A stretch of DNA of 17,995 nucleotides. Origin: CAYPOY01 sp964412395 (lineage in GTDB: Bacteria; Chloroflexota; Anaerolineae; B4-G1). The position numbers and the translations under genes were made by a program. Positions 6,660 through 13,420 of the stretch are shown here, in pieces. The stretch's first letter is position 1, and each line of letters opens with the position of its first letter. Location: assembly GCA_964412395.1 (NCBI GenBank), contig CAYPOY010000077.1, positions 1-17,995 of the forward strand. Reading direction: 5' to 3'. The notes below the pieces were generated by a model that was not told the origin of the DNA, did no database searches, and saw only the letters and a list, made by a program, of their open reading frames with translations.

Positions 6660-7592
6660 GTGATTGAGATCATCTTTCTGGGTACTTCGGCGTCGGCTCC
6701 CTCAATCCATCGTGGACTTTCGGCGCAGATTGTCCTTTATAAAAATTACCGCTTTCTGGTGGACTGTGGCGAAGGGACGCAGCGGCAGATTCTACGCAGT
6801 GGACTGGGCTTCAAGCGACTCAACAGGATTCTCCTCACCCATGGCCACCTCGATCACATCCTCGGCCTGGGCGGATTGGTCTCCACCTTCGCCCGCTGGG
6901 AGACGGTTGACCATATCGAGGTCTACGGTGGCAGTTGGGCACTGGAACGGGTGTATGATCTGATCTACGGAGTCGTGCTGCGGGGCGCTGAGCCCCCGAT
7001 TAAGATTGACCTCATTGAGGTGCACCCCGGGGTTGTTCTGGAGGATGACACCTTCGAGGTCGTGGCCTTTCCCGTTGTCCACCGCGGGCCATGTCTAGGC
7101 TACCTGTTTCGCGAGAAACCGCGCCGCCCGTTTCTCAACGAGCGGGCAGAGGCGTTGGAAGTGCCATGCGGACCAGAGCGACAACGGCTGGTTGCTGGGA
7201 AATCGGTGACGTTGTCCGATGGTCGCGTGATCCACCCCGACGACGTGCTTGGCCCACCGCGGCCGGGCGCGTGCCTGGCCCACGTAGGCGACGCCGGCCG
7301 GACCGAGAATCTAAAGGCGGCCGTGCGCGGGGCCGATATGCTGGTCACCGAGGCCACGTACTTGCGGCGCGAGGCGGATATGGCGCGCCGTTTCGCTCAC
7401 CTTACGGCAGCGCAGGCGGCTCAGTTGGCCCGGGACGCGGAGGTCCACCAACTGGTGCTGACTCACATCTCGCGGCGCTATCACGAGGCAGAGATTCTTG
7501 AGGAGGCACGGCCTATTTTCTATGAGACAGTCGTCGCCCGTGACTTCGACCACTTCCGCGTGTTGCGCAGAGACGTGAAACGTGAAACGTGA
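6660..7592 (+). CDS. rnz: Ribonuclease Z
   Basis: This metallo-beta-lactamase endonuclease trims the 3' trailer of tRNA precursors. GTG 6660 is preferred because AAGGAGG lies about 5 bases upstream; it gives 310 residues, the normal bacterial length. The start IEIIFLGTSASAPSIHRG and LVDCGEGTQRQIL are diagnostic of RNase Z. Zinc ligands are visible at almost canonical positions: HGHLDH (His61, His63, Asp65, His66), His141, Asp211 and His269 in LTHISRRY. The flexible-arm region lies around residues 150-185. It starts 27 bases after rtcA, so the two RNA-end enzymes probably share a transcript. The last codons (VKRET) are written by a CGTGAAA heptamer repeat, so the C-terminal tip may vary. Confidence 0.93.
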   Translation: MIEIIFLGTSASAPSIHRGLSAQIVLYKNYRFLVDCGEGTQRQILRSGLGFKRLNRILLTHGHLDHILGLGGLVSTFARWETVDHIEVYGGSWALERVYDLIYGVVLRGAEPPIKIDLIEVHPGVVLEDDTFEVVAFPVVHRGPCLGYLFREKPRRPFLNERAEALEVPCGPERQRLVAGKSVTLSDGRVIHPDDVLGPPRPGACLAHVGDAGRTENLKAAVRGADMLVTEATYLRREADMARRFAHLTAAQAAQLARDAEVHQLVLTHISRRYHEAEILEEARPIFYETVVARDFDHFRVLRRDVKRET

Positions 7593-7594
7593 GA
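7574..7594 (+). repeat. CGTGAAA heptamer repeat, three units
   Basis: CGTGAAA, CGTGAAA, CGTGAGA overlap the last codons and stop of rnz. An inverted set follows at 7615-7642; the two could pair as a long-stem hairpin after rnz. Confidence 0.85.
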
Positions 7595-7614
7595 GAACCC
7601 AACACCGAGTTTCC

Positions 7615-7642
7615 AATCACGCATCACGCTTCACGTTTCACG
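7615..7642 (-). repeat. Inverted CGTGAAA heptamer repeat, four units
   Basis: Read on the - strand: CGTGAAA, CGTGAAG, CGTGATG, CGTGATT. It is complementary to the repeat at 7574-7594, with about 20 bases between them, and may act as a terminator-like structure though no T-run follows. Confidence 0.8.
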
Positions 7643-7652
7643 CGCTGAGCGC

Positions 7653-7681
7653 TTGCCACAAGCGGGCGGACAAGTTATAAT
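7653..7681 (+). promoter_or_regulatory. Sigma70-like promoter for the zinc-ribbon gene
   Basis: TTGCCA (7653-7658), 17 bases, TATAAT (7676-7681): a perfect -10 and good -35. Initiation near 7688 leaves a leader of about 17 bases holding the GGGGAGG ribosome site. Confidence 0.65.
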
Positions 7682-7704
7682 CGCACAGAACGAGGGGAGG
7701 AAAT

Positions 7705-8004
7705 ATGCCAGCGTACCGTAAGGCCAGTATCCGTGAATTGGCTTCAGCCGCCTACGAATTGGGCTCAGGCATTGTCGAGGGACACCTGCACCATAACGCG
7801 AAGGATGGCCATTGGATGGTGGATGACGCGAAGTTGAATGAGTGGCTAGCCAGATATGATGGTCAGGAAATCGTCCTTATTGTCGCCTCGTTGGAAGATG
7901 ACCGCCCCATTCCTCCCAAGACCTGCCGCACCTGTGGCACCGACTACGTGGGCATCGAGTGCCCGCGTTGCCGGGAAGCCCGCATCCGCCTGCGGGGTCG
8001 CTGA
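7705..8004 (+). CDS. Small protein with C-terminal zinc ribbon
   Basis: ATG 7705 with GAGGGGAGG just upstream gives 99 residues. The N-terminal half (ASIRELASAAYELGSGIVEG) has no motif I recognise. The C-terminus, CRTCGTDYVGIECPRCREAR, is a two-knuckle CxxC...CxxC zinc ribbon, suggesting binding to nucleic acid or protein. It has its own near-consensus promoter and appears monocistronic. It may regulate or serve as an accessory protein, but no function can be assigned. Confidence 0.75.
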   Translation: MPAYRKASIRELASAAYELGSGIVEGHLHHNAKDGHWMVDDAKLNEWLARYDGQEIVLIVASLEDDRPIPPKTCRTCGTDYVGIECPRCREARIRLRGR

Positions 8005-8034
8005 GAGCGCCTCTGAAGCAGCAAAGTCTCCATG

Positions 8035-8167
8035 AATGGCCTCGTCCTCGTTCGCCGAGGGTCTCTAACCGAGGCGCAAAGGGCTCGGTCGGGAGACCTT
8101 CGCCCATCAGCCTGAGGAGACCTTCGCCCATCAGCCTGAGGAGACCTTCGCCCATCAGCCTGAGTAG
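8035..8167. repeat. Dispersed hairpin element, copy 1 (with internal amplification)
   Basis: About 82 shared bases match the element at 15329-15414 with about four substitutions. Its core folds as GGTCTC (8060-8065) with GAGACC (8093-8098), enclosing ACCGAG (8068-8073) with CTCGGT (8084-8089). This copy carries two extra 24-bp units. It lies after the zinc-ribbon gene and before the iorA promoter. It has no convincing reading frame; the 288 bases at 8005-8292 otherwise hold only the iorA promoter. Confidence 0.8.
8092..8163 (+). repeat. 24-bp tandem repeat, three exact copies
   Basis: Three copies of GGAGACCTTCGCCCATCAGC plus CTGA, at 8092-8115, 8116-8139 and 8140-8163. Each contains GAGACC, the right arm of the element's outer stem. 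The copy near 15386 has one unit only. Confidence 0.92.
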
Positions 8168-8220
8168 TTTCGTGTACCCCCGTATCGGTGTGACCACGCG
8201 GTGAGAGATAGCCTGCTGAT

Positions 8221-8249
8221 TTGTCATCTCGCCGCTCTTGTAGTACACT
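8221..8249 (+). promoter_or_regulatory. Candidate sigma70-like promoter for iorA
   Basis: TTGTCA (8221-8226), 17 bases, TACACT (8244-8249). The -35 is strong and the -10 keeps the key A and final T. The leader would be about 37 bases. Confidence 0.5.
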
Positions 8250-8292
8250 GAAGATACCGATTGACGTTTTGATTTCGATGAGGAGCAAATTG

Positions 8293-10107
8293 ATGAAGAC
8301 AACAGATGCACCCGCTGCTAAACGTCTGCTCTCCGGTAACGAGGCCATCGCGCTGGGCGCTTGGGAGGCTGGCGTGCGCTACGCCGCTGCTTACCCGGGC
8401 ACCCCCAGCACGGAGATTCTGCCCGCGCTGGCCCAGTACGCTGGCGTGCGGGCCGAGTGGTCCTCCAATGAGAAGGTCGCGCTGGACACGGCCATCGGCG
8501 CATCCTTCGCCGGGGCGCGTGCGCTGGCGGCAATGAAGCACGTCGGCGTCAATGTCGCCTCCGACAGTCTGATGAGCCTCTCCTACACTGGCGTGAGAGC
8601 GGGACTGGTGCTGGTCAGCGCCGATGACCCCGGCGCTTTCAGTTCCCAGAACGAACAGGACAACCGCCACTATGCTCGCTTCGGCAAATTCCCCTGCCTG
8701 GAGCCGGCCGACAGCCAGGAAGCGAAGGATTTCACCTGCTTCGCCTTCGAACTGAGCGAGCGGTTCGACACGCCGGTGATGCTACGCCCCACCACGCGCA
8801 TCTCCCACTCCAAGAGCGCAGTCGAGGTGCTGATGCCCGCTGGGCCACGCGAACCCAGCCCATTGCCTCCCTTCGAGCGCAATCCGCGCAAATACGTGCC
8901 TATCCCAGCCCACGCCCGACTCCTCCATCCTCAGGTCGAGGAGCGAATGTGTCGCCTGCGCGAGTACGTCGAGACTTGCCCGCTTAACCGGGTCGAATGG
9001 GGAGATAAGCGCGTCGGTGTCATCACCAACGGCATAGCCTACCAGTACACCCGTGAGGTCCTCGCCGGTTTCTCGTTCCTCAAACTGGGGATGACCTACC
9101 CGCTGCCAGGGGGGATGATCCGCGATTTCGCTGCCGAGGTCGAGACACTGGTCGTCGTCGAGGAATTGGACCCCTTCATTGAGGAGTATGTCCGCGCGCT
9201 GGGGCTGGAGGTCATCGGCGAAGAGTTCTTTCCCGTGACCGGCGAACTCACGCTGGCTCGCGTCCGCGAGGGCGCCGTCAAGGCAGGCCTCCCTATTTCC
9301 CCCTCCCCCACACCTCCACACCCCCACGCCCCCACACTCTCACTCCCTCCCCGTCCCCCTGCCCTCTGTCCCGGCTGCCCCCACCGCTCCGTCTACTTCA
9401 ACCTGCGCAAATTGAAACTGCTGGTGGCGGGCGACATCGGCTGCTACTCCATCGGCGTCCTCCCTCCTTTCGAAGAGATGGACATGCTGATCTCGATGGG
9501 AGCGAGCATCGGGCTGGCCCATGGAGCCAAACAGGCCGGCTGTCCCGACAAAATCGTCGCCACCATCGGCGACTCCACCTTCTTTCATACCGGCCTGCCC
9601 GAACTGGCCAACATCGTCTACAACCAGGGCACAGCCTGCACGATGATCCTGGACAATGGCATCACTGCGATGACCGGCGGGCAAGACCACCCTGGTACGG
9701 GTGTCACGCTGCAAGGGGAGACCACCCAGGCGATTGACATCGAGACAGTGGTGCGGGCAATGGGTGTCCAGGACGTGTGGGTGGTGGATGCACTGGACGT
9801 CAAGGAAATGGAACAGGCCATCCGGGAGGCAATCACCATTGAGGGCCGGCCCACTGTCATCGTCGTCAAAGGGCACTGCGTCTTCACCCCGCAGTTCCAG
9901 CGCCGCCCTGTCGTCATGGTTGACCCCGAGGTCTGCAACGGCTGCGGCTTCTGCTTCCGCGTCGGCTGCCCGGCCATCCTCAAGTCGGAGGAGATAGACG
10001 CGAAGACGAAGCGGCCCAAGGCAGAGATTGACTCGCTCCTATGCACCGGCTGCACCGTCTGTCTGCAGGTGTGCCCGCGCAAGGCGATGCATCAGAATGA
10101 ACAATGA
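8293..10107 (+). CDS. iorA: Indolepyruvate:ferredoxin oxidoreductase, alpha subunit
   Basis: IorA carries thiamine diphosphate and iron-sulfur clusters and, with IorB, oxidatively decarboxylates aryl pyruvates from aromatic amino acids to acyl-CoA, reducing ferredoxin. ATG 8293 (AGGAGC six bases upstream) gives 604 residues, normal for the family. The N-terminal domain opens with LLSGNEAIALGAWEAGVRYA and AAYPGTPSTE. CPGCPHR (Cys359, Cys362) precedes the thiamine-binding domain, with GDSTFFHTGLPEL (Asp427) and DNGITAMTGGQDHPG. Residues about 545-595 are a ferredoxin domain: CNGCGFCFRVGCP and CTGCTVCLQVCP, two clusters. Odd points: a Pro/Ser/His-rich insert just before CPGCPHR, and a VapBC pair separating it from iorB. 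Confidence 0.95.
   Translation: MKTTDAPAAKRLLSGNEAIALGAWEAGVRYAAAYPGTPSTEILPALAQYAGVRAEWSSNEKVALDTAIGASFAGARALAAMKHVGVNVASDSLMSLSYTGVRAGLVLVSADDPGAFSSQNEQDNRHYARFGKFPCLEPADSQEAKDFTCFAFELSERFDTPVMLRPTTRISHSKSAVEVLMPAGPREPSPLPPFERNPRKYVPIPAHARLLHPQVEERMCRLREYVETCPLNRVEWGDKRVGVITNGIAYQYTREVLAGFSFLKLGMTYPLPGGMIRDFAAEVETLVVVEELDPFIEEYVRALGLEVIGEEFFPVTGELTLARVREGAVKAGLPISPSPTPPHPHAPTLSLPPRPPALCPGCPHRSVYFNLRKLKLLVAGDIGCYSIGVLPPFEEMDMLISMGASIGLAHGAKQAGCPDKIVATIGDSTFFHTGLPELANIVYNQGTACTMILDNGITAMTGGQDHPGTGVTLQGETTQAIDIETVVRAMGVQDVWVVDALDVKEMEQAIREAITIEGRPTVIVVKGHCVFTPQFQRRPVVMVDPEVCNGCGFCFRVGCPAILKSEEIDAKTKRPKAEIDSLLCTGCTVCLQVCPRKAMHQNEQ
9291..9366 (+). repeat. Pyrimidine-rich low-complexity tract within iorA
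   Basis: Almost purely C and T with scattered A, encoding a Pro/Ser/Thr/His linker (residues about 334-358) between the middle domain and the thiamine-binding domain. Its composition is unlike the rest of the gene. Confidence 0.75.
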
Positions 10108-10125
10108 ATCAATGAATCAATGAAC
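10096..10125 (+). repeat. AATGAAC/AATGAATC short tandem repeat
   Basis: AATGAAC, AATGAATC, AATGAATC, AATGAAC span the last codons and stop of iorA. The family is the same as at 4342-4379, again at a gene 3' end. Confidence 0.85.
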
Positions 10126-10168
10126 AATTGAGCCATAACGAGCGGCGGTTGTTTTAGGATTGTAGGTC

Positions 10169-10201
10169 GTGAACTACAGCACTTGGGCCCAGATAGTTCA
10201 C
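10169..10201. promoter_or_regulatory. Perfect 8-bp inverted repeat upstream of vapBC (candidate operator or hairpin)
   Basis: GTGAACTA (10169-10176) and TAGTTCAC (10194-10201) flank 17 bases. VapBC complexes usually bind inverted repeats near their promoter, but this lies over 130 bases from the vapB start and I see no clear -10/-35 here. The rest of 10126-10333 holds nothing else I can assign. Confidence 0.3.
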
Positions 10202-10333
10202 AGTGGCGTAGTTCGTACAAGATGCGCAGAGGGACGGAGATGAGCGTGCGACTGGCTATTTCCGAGCGGACAGCCGAGCACCTTAACTCCGTGATCGTAT
10301 CAAGCGACGATGTATATGTCGAAAGGAGCGAAA

Positions 10334-10573
10334 ATGTCTGAGACGTTGACCTGGCAAGAAGTGAACCGCCTGATTGAGCGATTGACACTTCACGAGCAGG
10401 CTGTATTGGTCGAGCGACTGGCACGGCGGCTGGCTCAGGGGATTGCACCAACGGGAAAGCCGCAGAGCCTGCGAGGGGTCTGGAAGGGGAAGTTCCCACC
10501 CGACCTGGACCTGGATGCTGAACTGGCAGAGATTCGCGCAGCCTGGCAAAAGGAACTGAGCGATGTCATCTGA
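10334..10573 (+). CDS. VapB-like antitoxin
   Basis: ATG 10334 (AAAGGAGCG upstream) gives 79 residues; an upstream in-frame ATG at 10310 lacks a ribosome site. TWQEVNRLIERLTLHEQAVLVERLARRL is a helical N-terminal part that probably dimerises or binds DNA. The C-terminal tail (RGVWKGKFPPDLDLDAELAE, then IRAAWQKEL) has the Trp-rich, acidic look of VapB tails that fill the PIN active site. It overlaps the toxin start by 11 bases, so translation is likely coupled. The assignment rests on the pairing with the PIN toxin. Confidence 0.75.
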   Translation: MSETLTWQEVNRLIERLTLHEQAVLVERLARRLAQGIAPTGKPQSLRGVWKGKFPPDLDLDAELAEIRAAWQKELSDVI

Positions 10574-10970
10574 GGCATCCTTGCGCTACGTAGCCGATAC
10601 ACACGCTATCTTCTGGTACTTGGTTGACTCACCCCGCTTGAGCAACGCAGCCAGTACAATCTTCGACAAGGCCGATGCAGGCGGCGCGGTGATCTATCTG
10701 CCTGCCATCGTATTGGCGGAACTCTACTTCCTCAATGAGAAGGTTGGCCGTCCCCTTGATTTTACGCGGGAATTTGAGCGCCTGAGGCAGAGTGGGCAAT
10801 TCATTCTGGTGGACTTCGCGGCCCAGGATGTGTTGGATTTCGATCTGGATGCCAACGTACCGGAGATGCACGACCGGATGATCGCAGGCATGGCCCGATG
10901 GCTCAATGCGCCGTGCCTCACTTGTGATCGGCAGATTACTGCCAGTGGCGTAGTCGCTACGATCTGGTGA
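10563..10970 (+). CDS. VapC-family PIN-domain ribonuclease toxin
   Basis: 135 residues, normal for VapC, a Mg-dependent RNase that usually cleaves tRNA or rRNA. The four acidic PIN residues are in place: Asp12 (VADTHAIFW), Glu53 (LAELYF), Asp104 (MHDRMIAG) and Asp122 (TCDRQI). It appears intact and probably active. The pair lies between iorA and iorB, which are normally adjacent, so it looks like an acquisition into the ior operon. Confidence 0.9.
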   Translation: MSSEASLRYVADTHAIFWYLVDSPRLSNAASTIFDKADAGGAVIYLPAIVLAELYFLNEKVGRPLDFTREFERLRQSGQFILVDFAAQDVLDFDLDANVPEMHDRMIAGMARWLNAPCLTCDRQITASGVVATIW

Positions 10971-10971
10971 C

Positions 10972-11052
10972 GTGAGCAGAGGTTCACCAGGTCCCCTCTT
11001 GCAATTCCTCGCCGAAGTCGAAGAGTGGCTGCTTGAGAATGAACTGATTTGA
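10972..11052 (+). CDS. Possible 26-residue small ORF between vapC and iorB
   Basis: GTG 10972 to TGA 11050-11052 encodes a peptide ending LQFLAEVEEWLLENELI, an acidic amphipathic helix. The stop overlaps the iorB ribosome site (GAGGAGAG), so translating it could couple to iorB. No recognisable family and no clear ribosome site of its own. It may equally be chance or a remnant. Confidence 0.25.
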   Translation: MSRGSPGPLLQFLAEVEEWLLENELI

Positions 11053-11059
11053 GGAGAGC

Positions 11060-11656
11060 ATGGGCAAAAAGAATGTCAACTTCCTGTTCGTCGGCGTCGG
11101 CGGGCAGGGCATCCTGACCGCCTCCGACATCGCCGCTGAAGTGGGCTTGCAGGCGGGGTACGACGCCAAGAAATCCGAGGTGCACGGCTTCTCACAGCGC
11201 GGCGGCGTGGTCGAAAGCCACGTCCGCTGGGGCGATGACGTGGCCGCGCCTCTGGCCGAGAAGGGCACGGTGGACTACCTTATCGCCACCGAACTGCTGG
11301 AGGCAGCCCGCTGGATCGCGTGGCTGCAGCCCGGTGGAGCGGTGCTCATCAACCAGCAGCGCATCCCACCAATGTCGGTCACGGTGGGGAACGCGGTGTA
11401 CCCGGACGACGAGGATATCCTGGCCGCCGTACACGCCCGCACCGACAATGTGGCAATAATCGAGGGCCTTGCCACTGCCGAGCGACTCGGCAACCCTCGA
11501 CTGGCAAACACTGTCCTCCTGGGCGTGCTCTCCACACGGCTGGACGTACCGCCGGAGACATGGCTGGCGGTCATCGAGCGACGCGTCCCACCCAGGTACA
11601 TCGAACTGAATCGTGCAGCGTTCTGGGAGGGGCGCAGGATGCTATCGGTCAAGTAG
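11060..11656 (+). CDS. iorB: Indolepyruvate:ferredoxin oxidoreductase, beta subunit
   Basis: IorB (198 residues, normal length) is the gamma-domain partner of IorA in the aryl-pyruvate oxidoreductase. The N-terminal FLFVGVGGQGILTASDIAAE is the nucleotide/CoA-type binding loop of the pyruvate ferredoxin oxidoreductase gamma family. KKSEVHGFSQRGGVVESHVRW is the strongly conserved second block. ATG 11060 follows GAGGAGAG. It lies 952 bases from the end of iorA because vapBC intervenes, so it may depend on read-through or on the vapBC transcript. The gene appears complete. Confidence 0.95.
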   Translation: MGKKNVNFLFVGVGGQGILTASDIAAEVGLQAGYDAKKSEVHGFSQRGGVVESHVRWGDDVAAPLAEKGTVDYLIATELLEAARWIAWLQPGGAVLINQQRIPPMSVTVGNAVYPDDEDILAAVHARTDNVAIIEGLATAERLGNPRLANTVLLGVLSTRLDVPPETWLAVIERRVPPRYIELNRAAFWEGRRMLSVK

Positions 11657-11849
11657 TCCTCGGCTTGTTCTACCATCGCTGCCCCACCTGCGCCCGGGGG
11701 TTTTCGAAGCAAATCAACTTTTTGTGCCCAACGCGTGGGTGATGCAATGACCTCCAACTTTTGAGCGCCGTTCGACCAACATTGCTCACAGCCACCGTCC
11801 CCGGGGGTGTCTTATGTCGAACACCATCTCACCCGGACTTCTTATCGTT
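11657..11849. other. Convergent intergenic region between iorB and the GT2 gene
   Basis: It holds GGGTTTTCGAAGCA (11698-11711), an exact 14-base match to 17943-17956 at the right edge. I see no convincing T-tailed hairpin, promoter or small gene, although converging transcripts should terminate here. Confidence 0.5.
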
Positions 11850-13415
11850 TTATCGTTTATTCCGCCGCCCGCGCCGGGCCGCCTCCAGCGCCAGAGCAGG
11901 CCGTAGCGAGCCGCTCCGGCGGGGCGCGAACGTCTGCGCCAGCCCCATCCCCGCTACCGTCCCAAACGCAGCCGCGTACAGCAGCAAGAAGGGAACCACC
12001 CCGTAGCGACCGGTGACGTAGGCCACGGACGCCGTGGTCAGCGCATAGAGCGCTAGCACGACTTCACCGATAGTACTGCTGTCGGCCTGAAGCCGGTAAC
12101 TACTATCGGCCCAGCGACCAGTCCTCCCCTCGAGCCGGAACTTCGGCGTACGGGCAAACGTGCCCCCCCAGCGAGTCAGACCGCGCCACACGGCCTGCGT
12201 GTTACACCACGCGATGCCAATCCCGATCAGCGCCAGCAACGGGAAAGCCTGCAGCCGCCGCACCCAATCGGAGTACAACTGCCGTTGGGAGATGGCATAG
12301 ACCAACGGCGGTCCCAGGCACATCAGCCCCAGGCCGCCCAGTGAGAGTTGCACAGAATCAGGCACCAGCAGTAGAGGAAGTGAGACCAGCAGGAGCAGCA
12401 CCATCAGTGCGTGGGCCAGGTAACTGCTCAGGTGCACCAGCGCCATCACCTTCTGCCCCCACCTCAGCCGCTGACTACGCAGGATTGGTCCGACCAGTTT
12501 ACGAAAGGCTTGCACCGACCCCTGCGCCCAGCGGGACTGCTGCCGTTTGAACGCCGCGACCTGGGGAGGCACTTCGGCCGGCGCATCCACCGTGGGCAGG
12601 TAGAAACATTCCCAGCCGGCCAACTGGGCTCGATAACTCAGGTCCAGGTCCTCGCAGAGGGTATCGGCTTGCCACCCGCCGGACTCCTCGATGCAACGCC
12701 GTCGCCACACCCCTGCCGCGCCGTTGAAACTCATCAACAACCCGGAGCGATGCCGTCCCGTCTGTTCGACGACGAAGTGACCGTCGAGCGCCAGCGCCTG
12801 GGCACGAGTCAGGGGAGAGTAGTCGGCGTTGAGGTACGACCAGCGCGTCTGCACCAGACCCAATCGTGGGCGCGCCAGAAAGTGGGGAACCGTCTGGAGC
12901 AGGAAATCGGGGCGGGGGCAGAAATCAGCGTCGAAGATGGCGACGTACTCGCCACTGGCCTGGGAAAGGCCCCAGGCCAGCGCCCCAGCCTTAAAGTCGC
13001 CACGGTCAGGCCGCCGCAAGACTGCGATGTCTACCTCCCGCTCGCGATAAAGTGCCGCCCGCGCACGAGCCAGGCGCGTCGTCTCATCGGTCGAATCGTC
13101 CAGGATCTGAATCTGCAGGCGATCATGGGGGTAGTCGAGCGCGGCTACACCGTCTATCACCCGCTCGACCACGTGGAGTTCATTATACACCGGCACTTGC
13201 ACGGTGACCGGCGGCAAGGCGGCCCGCCCCCTCTCTAATCCCCCCCATAGGGGGGAGGTCGGGGGTCGGTGCTTCCTCCTCCCATGGGGGAGGGCTGGGG
13301 TGGGGGTAACTTCCCGCCAGTGGCACAAGTAGAGGAACGCCAGGATAAAGGAATTCAACCCGTAGATTGCCAGCCAGAGGGCGATCAGGGCATGGATGAG
13401 TGCCAGGAGTGCCAC
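11850..13415 (-). CDS. Membrane GT2 glycosyltransferase (processive, CslA/BcsA-like)
   Basis: 521 residues; GTG start with AAAGG upstream on the - strand, 5 bases after the cyclase gene, so the two are likely cotranscribed. Residues about 4-31 are a membrane helix, then a GT2 domain: PVYNE (75-79), DDSTD (106-110), FDADF (161-165; DxD, sugar-nucleotide and metal), EDLDLSYR (255-262) and QQSRW (292-296; the acceptor-site QxxRW). Several membrane helices follow (about 325-352, 357-378, 390-405, 450-495). This layout fits beta-glycan synthases such as glucomannan or cellulose-like enzymes. The polymer is unknown. Odd point: residues 36-68 are a low-complexity insert written by palindromic DNA, between the first helix and the catalytic domain. 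Confidence 0.88.
   Translation of the reverse strand: MALLALIHALIALWLAIYGLNSFILAFLYLCHWREVTPTPALPHGRRKHRPPTSPLWGGLERGRAALPPVTVQVPVYNELHVVERVIDGVAALDYPHDRLQIQILDDSTDETTRLARARAALYREREVDIAVLRRPDRGDFKAGALAWGLSQASGEYVAIFDADFCPRPDFLLQTVPHFLARPRLGLVQTRWSYLNADYSPLTRAQALALDGHFVVEQTGRHRSGLLMSFNGAAGVWRRRCIEESGGWQADTLCEDLDLSYRAQLAGWECFYLPTVDAPAEVPPQVAAFKRQQSRWAQGSVQAFRKLVGPILRSQRLRWGQKVMALVHLSSYLAHALMVLLLLVSLPLLLVPDSVQLSLGGLGLMCLGPPLVYAISQRQLYSDWVRRLQAFPLLALIGIGIAWCNTQAVWRGLTRWGGTFARTPKFRLEGRTGRWADSSYRLQADSSTIGEVVLALYALTTASVAYVTGRYGVVPFLLLYAAAFGTVAGMGLAQTFAPRRSGSLRPALALEAARRGRRNKR
13212..13310 (-). repeat. In-frame palindromic low-complexity insert in the GT2 gene
   Basis: Two near-palindromes (CCCCCC at 13241-13246 with GGGGGG at 13250-13255; a CTCCCATGGGGGAG core near 13279-13292) encode TPTPALPHGRR and SPLWGGLERGR. 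Such peptides typically result from translated repetitive palindromes. The frame is kept. Confidence 0.65.
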
Positions 13416-13420
13416 TGCCT

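Noticed and set aside
8092..8163. CRISPR-like array
   Set aside because: Three directly adjacent 24-bp units without spacers, and no cas gene nearby.
7959..8204. + strand frame with repeated RRPSPISL
   Set aside because: The period comes from the 24-bp tandem repeat in a hairpin element; no ribosome site or recognisable fold.
10240..10344. 34-residue frame (MSVRLAISERTAEHL...) upstream of vapB
   Set aside because: It overlaps the vapB start in another frame, has poorly spaced ribosome-site bases and no family match; it could be an older antitoxin remnant but I cannot support it.
10943..10960. Similarity of the vapC 3' end to 10200-10217 as insertion-site duplication
   Set aside because: The match CAGTGGCGTAGT is short and the following bases differ; it is too weak to call a target-site duplication.
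11657..11849. tRNA or terminator in the convergent gap
   Set aside because: No cloverleaf pattern and no T-tailed stem could be found by eye.
12411..13238. 275-residue + strand frame opposite the GT2 gene
   Set aside because: The - strand frame carries all GT2 motifs; the + frame has none.
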